From contig CM037850.1 in NCBI GenBank assembly GCA_021234535.1, forward strand, positions 3,286,001-3,350,000: a DNA stretch of 64,000 nucleotides, written 5' to 3'. Under the pieces are notes generated by a model. It was not told where the DNA came from, searched no databases, and saw only the letters and a list, made by a program, of their open reading frames with translations. Of the stretch, positions 57,401 to 64,000 are shown one piece after another (positions within the stretch are counted from its first letter, which is position 1; each line of letters opens with the position of its first letter). Origin of the DNA: Stichopus chloronotus (Eukaryota > Echinodermata > Holothuroidea > Aspidochirotida > Stichopodidae). A program made the position numbers and the translations under genes.

Positions 57401-60400
57401 TATAGCTCTTGATGAATAATTCTGAAAAAGTTCTGAGATGACAAGATAGATGTTGAATGTTGTAGGATGTGTTCAGTCACAAATGGGAGTAGTTTTGGAA
57501 TGCAATGCAGTGGAAGTGTAAAACTTACAATATTCAGGTAACCAACATGACATCTGTGGTTGAATAAAAAGGATGTAGCTTTCCTTTGGAAATTAATGTG
57601 ATGAATTTGCCAGGACCATGTATCTTGGATCTACTTGCATTGTGCTATGTATATTTGAAAATGTATTACCAAGATTCATTGATTACATCGGTACATGTTC
57701 TGAATACAGTGTGGTAAGAGCATGAAGTAATTTGGTTGCCTGAAATGCAACATTTTCACTGACATCGGGTGGCCTTTAGAAAGGTTGGATGTTTCCGATG
57801 TCTGTTGCTGGACTTCTCCTTTGAGTAGAACTATTAATCCAGAATTCATTTCACGTGTCACCTTGTGTTTTGTCCATTTTAGAGCCTGAATATTAAGCTG
57901 AAACCAGGGGAGATGACCAAGCTACAAGGTTTAAATTCTAACAACTTCAAAGCTTGCCCTGCAAATGGGTAAGTCATCTATGGTGAAATTGAAATAAAGT
58001 GCATGTACTTTCATTACCCAATAGAGCCCAGAATCCCAGACTAGTATAATATTCCTAGGTATATGAACTTTATAGATGTGTTGTCATACTCATTATCATA
58101 CTAATGTAGTCATAATCTTAGTATAACTGTCATAGTGCACAACTTAATATTGTGTCATGAATTGTAGATAAGATCACATCAGGAAAATGTTGTACATGCA
58201 CTACTACACAGCCAGTCCATTAAAACCATAGGAACCTTCTTTCAAGTTGGTGGAAAATACTACAAACTAGAGTGGATTGCTGCCTGCTTGCAAAGATGGC
58301 ATTTGTGCACATACTGCAACTGACCAAACTGCTTGTAATTTATACAAATGAAATTACATTAAGCCCATTTTTGTTTTCATGTACATGAAGGCTGATGGTT
58401 TATTTCATTGTATGTTGCTTTATTATCTATAGATAGAAGATTTAGAATACAAATGATATTATTAATACTTCTCCGATCTGTTAACACCAGCGGATGCGTA
58501 GAAATCTTGTAAGTTGACCAGTCACCAGGTCAAATGTGACTTAATGTAGACATAACAGGTGGATTATGTTTATTTTTAACCTTCACCACAGTACAGAGTC
58601 CTTTTTTTTTCAATCGGTGACACTGCTTTTGTATCAATTTGTGTAAAATGTGGGATTAAACATGCATAAAATGTGCAGGTACTGTCAGATTGTCTGAAAA
58701 TGTCTGGAAAATGTAAATATGTGAACATTATTTCTCTGAATGAACAAGTCCCATTATTACCTTATTGCAGAATAGGATAATCGCTATGGATGATTGTAGT
58801 GATTACGAAACAAAAAAAGTAAGGCAAGCCACAGAGTTGAAAATCTCATCCCTGTCGGTACTGTAATCATGTGTTCTCTCATTCACATGCTATGTACATC
58901 AGGGATGACCAACCTGTGGCCCACAGCCCAAATGCTTCCCACAGGTATTCATATTCCAGCCCTGCCACCCATTCCCCTTTGAAAAATGTCATTCCTTTGA
59001 CTGCTCTATACGCAGTAGTCATACAGGGTCTTGCTTAAATAAAAAAGGCATTTTGCTGCGGTAGTTGCACCATTCGCACGAACCTCTTGGTCTGCCGGTG
59101 ATTTGTACCTGACCACTCTCCTACCTACCTCTATATACGTTTAAAGTCTCTAGCCACCATTGGCTTCTATCCATACCACTAGAAAGCTAGACTTTGCAAA
59201 GTATTTCTCGGCGAATGAATTCCCCTCCTTTGATACATTCCTCACAATTTGAGCTGCAGTCTACTTATACCCAACTGAGGATATGTACTCCAGTAATCGC
59301 GTTTCCTTGTGATCGCCGTCCAGAAAGACTTTGGACACTCGATATAATTATGTACAAATGAATAGTCACATTTGACGTTACGGCTAATACATGGTAAAAT
59401 AAATGGTCTTGTGAAATGAGCCAATAGCAGAGATCAAACAATAAGAGAAAGTAATGGTACCTAGGCTAACTGTCATCCTATCACCAGATTTGCCTACGGC
59501 AGAAGTAGGGTACCGCTAAGGAGACCCAGAACAGTTGAAGAGTTACCATGATATTTACGAAACTAATCAGTCGAAGGTCTGTTCCCCATCATCACTCCCA
59601 TCATTTCTCACGATGGCCGTGATTGGCTTCTACCGAATTTGGTAGCGAAAAACAATGGTTTTACTTAAAAGTTGTGTGCATAATTAAAACGAGTGTCCAG
59701 AGTCTGCAAGGTCAGCGATCAATGAGGGGAAGTAAACACTCTTCGGGAAGAGCAGTACAGTATGCTATGTTCCTTCAGAGGTGGCAGAACCGACCAAGAT
59801 TAGGAACCGAAACTTTCCAGCCCAAGCAGACTCTGCAGAGTCTACTAGAAAGCTGGTATAATGAGAAGGATATTAACATAGAGGGCAGGCTGTTACAAAG
59901 TTCGAACGTGGCAATGTGGAATCTTGCATAAAATTTGGCCACCTCTGATGATATGTAAACACTTCTCAAGGCACTTATTTCAGCAATTCTTATGCACAGT
60001 TACAGCATGAAAATTAAAGGCCCCATTACCAATAACATAGTGCTCATATTACCAGTTTGGCTCTGGATTCATGGACCCACCCTGCATTCCATGTTTCATG
60101 TACTTTCAAAGCCTTTATCGAGTGGTGTGAGTATTTGTATATGTGTGACTCAGAAAGCTGTGGACAGAAAAGTAATGAATATTCAATTTTAAGATGTAAG
60201 CTGATGTACTGTCAACATGAGAAGAACAAATTCTTGCATGTGGGCATCAATATATCCCCAGAAATTGGAGGCACAGCAAAACATTCCTCAGATTGTAGTG
60301 CACCTTCAGTCTGGACAAGTTGTAACATGCTCTTCAAAGCGCACCACATGCATCATTAAGTTTTTTAAAAAAATGCGTGAACATGTGAGTTCTCTGTCTG

Positions 60401-61119
60401 GCATATACACTTCTCTGAAACATTGAATGAGACTACTGCCATCATTTGAAAAGTGGTTTTGTTATGAGACATAACCTTTCACTAATGCAACATGTTTGCA
60501 TAATCATGGTATTTCTACAGATGACTTCCCGGTCGAAATTATTTGTGGGTGACTCTGATATTTTTTTGAAGCTTAGTGACTCTGAAGCAACTCATGACTC
60601 CTACATATTATTGGATTCGGTGATGTCATAACTGCCATCTACACTGTATATAACACTATATTTTGAGTAGGAATTATTAATAGCCAATGTATTGCCACAA
60701 ACTGCATTTTTGAGTAGAGGATTGGGCTTCTTGCAAATAATATAAGTCATCAACAAAGACTAGACCTAAGTGATAAACAAAGAATATGAAAAGGCTGTAC
60801 TAGATTTGAAATTATAATTTATTTAACTTGTCAAAGGTCATTGATGAAACCTGTTATGCATACTAATGCCATCTTCATGAATGCTTAGAATTCCACCGGA
60901 GGTGTGACTTCAAGAAAGTGGAGTTGAGTTACATCTACCAGCCAAGACTTGTGATCCTGAGGTTGTGTCTAGTAACCCTCCCAAGCCTAGTTGACGTACT
61001 GTGTCACATTGCATTGAAAACTAGAGATGTAATAATGTATGTATGCGAGGTTTTTCATTTTTTTTTTTGTCATCCCTTCTCTTTTCAGGTTGAAAGGACA
61101 CCCACACTATCCATTTTAA
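42437..61119 (+). CDS. Aldo-keto reductase, AKR1 family (alcohol/aldose reductase-like), complete
   Basis: A cytosolic NADPH-dependent carbonyl reductase by family knowledge. Coding exons are 42437-42514, 43701-43868, 50651-50767, 51300-51383, 52209-52325, 54243-54349, 56842-57007, 57883-57968 and 61089-61119. All junctions are GT-AG and the phases join without a break to give 317 residues, the normal family length. The ATG has A at -3 and G at +4, with an in-frame TGA at 42422; the exon begins at 42382 with 5' UTR. The (beta/alpha)8 barrel motifs are IGLGTWK (20-26), AGYRHLDCA..YGNE (42-56), catalytic tetrad Asp48, Tyr53, Lys82 and His115 (LDYVDLYLIHSP), VSNFN (165-169), Gln188 with IEIHP, YSPFGSPDRSW (214-224), and the NADPH 2'-phosphate site VPKSATPSRIKEN (Lys267, Arg273). 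The C-terminus GHPHYPF resembles AKR1A1, whereas YSPFGSPDRSW is more aldose-reductase-like, so the subfamily is open. The residue after the catalytic His is Ser, where vertebrate members mostly have Trp. Confidence 0.95.
43869..50650 (+). other. AKR intron 2 (6.8 kb), CpG-poor and rich in TACTGTA/TACAGTA
   Basis: The long second intron has no nested gene that I can support. It is dominated by the heptamers TACTGTA and TACAGTA, often joined in words such as GTACAGTAC or ACTGTACAGT (see findings). A local tandem duplication lies at 45733-45950. A 30-base block around TCACTTTTTCT..GAGGGGGACATCTCC occurs at 45382 and again at 45790. Confidence 0.7.
45733..45950. repeat. Tandem duplication, 109-bp period, inside AKR intron 2
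   Basis: ACTGTCAGT at 45733, followed by ACAGTAATATGCCTGCTTGG and TAAATAT, recurs at 45842 as ACTGTCAGT, ACTGTAATAACCCTGCTTGG, TAAATGT, with a TTTCACT block following in both. Confidence 0.65.
54844..55196. mobile_element. MITE-like element with terminal inverted repeats, inside AKR intron 6
   Basis: The left end TTAAAGGGAATAGGGCGTTT (54844-54863) and the right end AAACGCCCTATTTCCCTTTAA (55176-55196, 21 bases) are reverse complements apart from one extra base. The 353-base element has no coding capacity, so it would be a non-autonomous DNA transposon. TTAA at both outer ends could be the target-site duplication or part of the terminal repeat. A related partial copy lies at 35946-36165. Confidence 0.8.
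58900..59930. mobile_element. Possible hAT-type element end plus CpG-richer insertion, inside AKR intron 8
   Basis: CAGGGATGACCAACCTGTGG at 58900 has the look of a hAT-superfamily terminal repeat (CAGGGGT..CCAACCTG followed by GGCCC-type words). From about 59040 to 59930 CpG becomes frequent (GCACGAACC, TCGGCGAATG, ATCGCCGTC, TTACGGC), in contrast with the CpG-poor intron around it. That suggests foreign or younger DNA. I found neither the opposite terminal repeat nor a transposase. An ORF at 59623-59931 has no recognisable sequence. Confidence 0.3.
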
Positions 61120-64000
61120 TACCTTGAGGGAAGCCTGCATCAAAACCCACAGCCAGCATACTCGATTGATTTCGCTAAGGAACTAGAAAGATGTAACCAT
61201 TTTTCATTCGTCAAATATGTAGGAAAAATTGAAGGGAAAGGCTACTTTTCTACAGCCTCTTCTCTTGATTAGGTTATGTTTGGGAATGGTATGATTGTAG
61301 TGAAAAAATGAGTGGTTAACCAAATGCAATTCTGGAAGAAACTGAATCCCATTAAATGGAAGAAGATTGAGTCATCAAAAAAAAAAAATGGATGGTTAGA
61401 AAGACAATATAACAATCACAAGCCGTGCAGATCATTTATTTATTTACAGCAGTAGCAATCTCACTTTTCAGTCTAAGCACATCAAACTGAGAAAAAAAAA
61501 GAGAAAAAGTTACTCTCACACTTTGTTAAGTGGAGTAACAAGTTTTAGTCTGATCTTCCACAGTCCAAGAGATTCCATCTTTTTACTACTTGGACTTCTA
61601 TTTATGATCTACTGCCCTCACTTTGGGAGGTATTTTGCCAATACTGCCATGCAAACTGAATTGTCTTTGACATCTGTCTATATTTCAGTGTGTGTCTCAC
61701 AAACAAGGATTTTGATAGTTTTTTTTTTTCAAGTAATGTATTGTAGTAAGTAATACCCAGAATCTACCATAACAACACAACTCCTAACTTTCTTTACCTT
61801 CCAATGTAAACAAAGATTTCGTATAGGATTGGAAAACGTCTGTGTCACGAGTGTGTGTAAAAACAACATGAATATTCATCAACATTTTAATAATTCACTG
61901 TACATATTAATCTAAATGTGATTAAGATTTCTGTTACAACCTTTTAGAAGGCATTAACACCTTTGCTTCCACTTTTTATTTAAAAAAAATACATTTGATG
62001 TTTGTTGTTGGGGAATGGAACACATTCACCCATTCTGCCTAACATTTAAGCAAGGATGTGTTCCAAGTGTCTAGGAACAAAAAATGTGGTACAACGAATG
62101 AACAAATTTTATTTCGGATGTCATCTCACCTAGAAGAGAAAACATGTTATAGCATTAGCAATTGGTTCAAGAATACTTGAGTCAGTGAAATCAAATTAAG
62201 ATTAATTATGGTAGCTTTGAAGGTGGTTGTAATGAACAGAAGTTAATTGAACCACAATGGGCATGAGGCCAGTTGTGGTTAACCATTTATCTTGTCCCTT
62301 ACAGACAAGCAGGCGCATACATTTGACATAATAGGTAAATTGAAGATAATTGACCACAACTGGTCTGGTGGTTTTGTAAAGAGCTTGCAGGTGCAGGAGT
62401 TATCTTTATTGACTGGTGTAGCATTTGAGTGAATAGCCAAGGCCTGTAGAGAGACAGACAGACAACCAGAATATCTTTTTGTGACAGTAATGTAGAATAG
62501 CTTGACTGCCTAATTAGTCAAATTTAGTTGTTTAAATAATGGTAAGAAGAGATTCAATAGGTCTTGCATAAATCAGAGTTTCAGGACTTATGAAATATTT
62601 TTAAGCAGATTGAAGGATCTTGCCATTTGTTTTCTCTTTTTTGTTCAAAAACTATTGAAACAGTGATTAAAAACATCGGTAAATCTGTCACAATATGATT
62701 CATCAGAAGAAATGGAATCATGTCTAATGTTTCTTTAGATTTGAAACATCCAATGAGCTTTCATACCATGAATTATCCAAGAAGAAATTGTATGATTGCA
62801 GTTATTGTACCTAACAAACCTAACAATACTGTACCAGAGAAATATGCATTAAAAACACGAATAACATTAATGGTAAGTGTACATAAATGCACAACATCAC
62901 AGATACATTCCAAATATTACTAATTATATTCGATACAAACTTAACTTTTTTTCATTAGTCTTATTCAATCTTTTCAATCGAAATTTATCACTTGATAAGT
63001 CCCACCAAAGTAACAACCAGTCTGTATTTATCTTTCATGTATTGAAAGAGTTCCCAGCAAAGTCAAATCCATCATCCTATCTAGTAAGACCACATTAGAA
63101 ATTGATTATATTCTCATCAAAACTTTTTTTTTTTACTATGGTGCATTCACTTGGAAGCACAGATTTATAAACAAATGGGTGATATATATAATTGAAATTC
63201 AAACTGGATTTTAATATCTGTATTTTACATTTCACTGATTACAGTAATAAGCTTGCTCCAAGAAAGGAAGGACATGCATTACCTTTGTTCTCTCTGCAAC
63301 AACTCATGAGGTTCCTTTCAACTCCTCCTTGTTGAAATTTTAGTGTTTACCCTGTCTTTCCGTGTAATTGGTGGAATACCTTATTCGAAGAATTTTATCT
63401 ATGCCAAGCAGATGTTTTTCTTTTTCTTCTATTTGATGCATTAGTTTTTTGCTAATAGTTATATCAAAGTCATTGAAACTTACCAGTCGTATCGATCTCG
63501 TTGATGTCAATTTTGAGTTACAATGATTATAAATTGATAAAGTAACAAAATTTATCCAAAATATTTTTATTTCATTTTTCGCGAAGTTCTATTCTCGTTG
63601 ATTCAAAGCAATGGTCAAAGCAATATCTTTTTGTGACTAAATGTCAATAATTCAGTTTTGTTTACCCACCAAGTAAAGTCTTCGAAAGAACAAAACAGTA
63701 TTCCAAACTTTTATTCAATTGATGTATTTTTCTAGAATTTAAACATTGCCTAGCGTTTGAAATCTCCTCCTCTGATTATGTGGTTGAGCTGCAAGTGAGA
63801 TATTCTGTGTGATGTGTTTTTGTTGCGGTAATAATTCTACAGAATAATTCAATGTCACGTGATTCCATATTCTACGTACGCTTTTTTTCTTGATCAGGTA
63901 GATGACGCAATCATGTCGTATCAGTCTGGAAATGAACAAACTTAAAAGAATTTCAAGTTTTCCTTTATAAGTCGATGGGAAGGTTACCTCTTGAATCAAA
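61120..64000. other. AKR 3' UTR and downstream non-coding sequence
   Basis: The AKR 3' UTR begins at 61120. A variant poly(A) signal ATTAAA at 61351-61356 followed by an A-run at 61377-61388 is one possible end. Further on there are A- and T-runs and short ORFs (62720-62923, 63739-63999) with no recognisable product. The last 500 bases recover normal CpG content. Nothing else was identified. Confidence 0.45.

Noticed and set aside
59623..59969. ORFs on both strands inside AKR intron 8
   Set aside because: Opposed overlapping frames without recognisable motifs, splice sites or start context; they sit in the CpG-richer insert-like block.
1..64000. tRNA, rRNA or snRNA genes
   Set aside because: I looked for B-box-like GGTTCGA words and known 5S and U6 starts and found none with supporting structure. 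A covariance-model scan would be needed to be certain.

Overview
This is animal nuclear DNA: AT-rich and gene-poor, with split genes carrying canonical GT-AG introns, microsatellites and decayed transposons. I think a marine invertebrate deuterostome, probably an echinoderm, is most likely. The reasons are the repeated short palindrome TAGGCCTA/T in non-coding DNA (near 13310, 33182, 35683 and 38004), a very-large-GTPase-type gene, and sharply uneven CpG density. The species cannot be fixed from the window.

Layout. (1) 1-1013, plus strand: the C-terminal end of a gene resembling the vertebrate interferon-induced very large GTPases (VLIG/GVIN), entering from outside the window. (2) 3000-4320: a compound microsatellite followed by a diverged pair of about 250-bp repeats. 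(3) 10987-13193 and 26893-30583, both minus strand: tandem paralogues of a sodium-coupled monocarboxylate transporter (SLC5A8/SLC5A12-like). Each has two coding exons with the intron at the same codon boundary. The downstream copy (26.9-30.6 kb) is intact at 594 aa. The other carries two 1-nt insertions that break its frame. (4) 20.4-23.1 kb: a cluster of repeats with an inverted-repeat element, a fossil LINE reverse transcriptase and a GACTC-rich satellite-like patch. (5) 34.3-36.2 kb: a 27-bp minisatellite and one copy of a MITE-like family. (6) 39.3-40.3 kb, plus strand: a possible unrecognised two-exon small gene. (7) 41.2-41.7 kb: a CpG-containing stretch that may be a divergent promoter. 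(8) 42437-61119, plus strand: a complete nine-coding-exon aldo-keto reductase of the AKR1 family (317 aa, all four catalytic residues present). Its introns are CpG-poor and, in the long second intron, full of TACTGTA/TACAGTA.

The genes do not form an obvious pathway. They are ordinary neighbouring animal genes: an immune-type GTPase, two monocarboxylate transporters and a carbonyl reductase. I saw no convincing undescribed multi-gene system. The points most worth follow-up are the broken transporter copy, the shared one-intron structure of the transporters, the orphan two-exon gene, the two inverted-repeat element families, and the abrupt change in base statistics over the AKR gene. Coordinates of spliced genes were worked out by hand from splice sites and reading frame.
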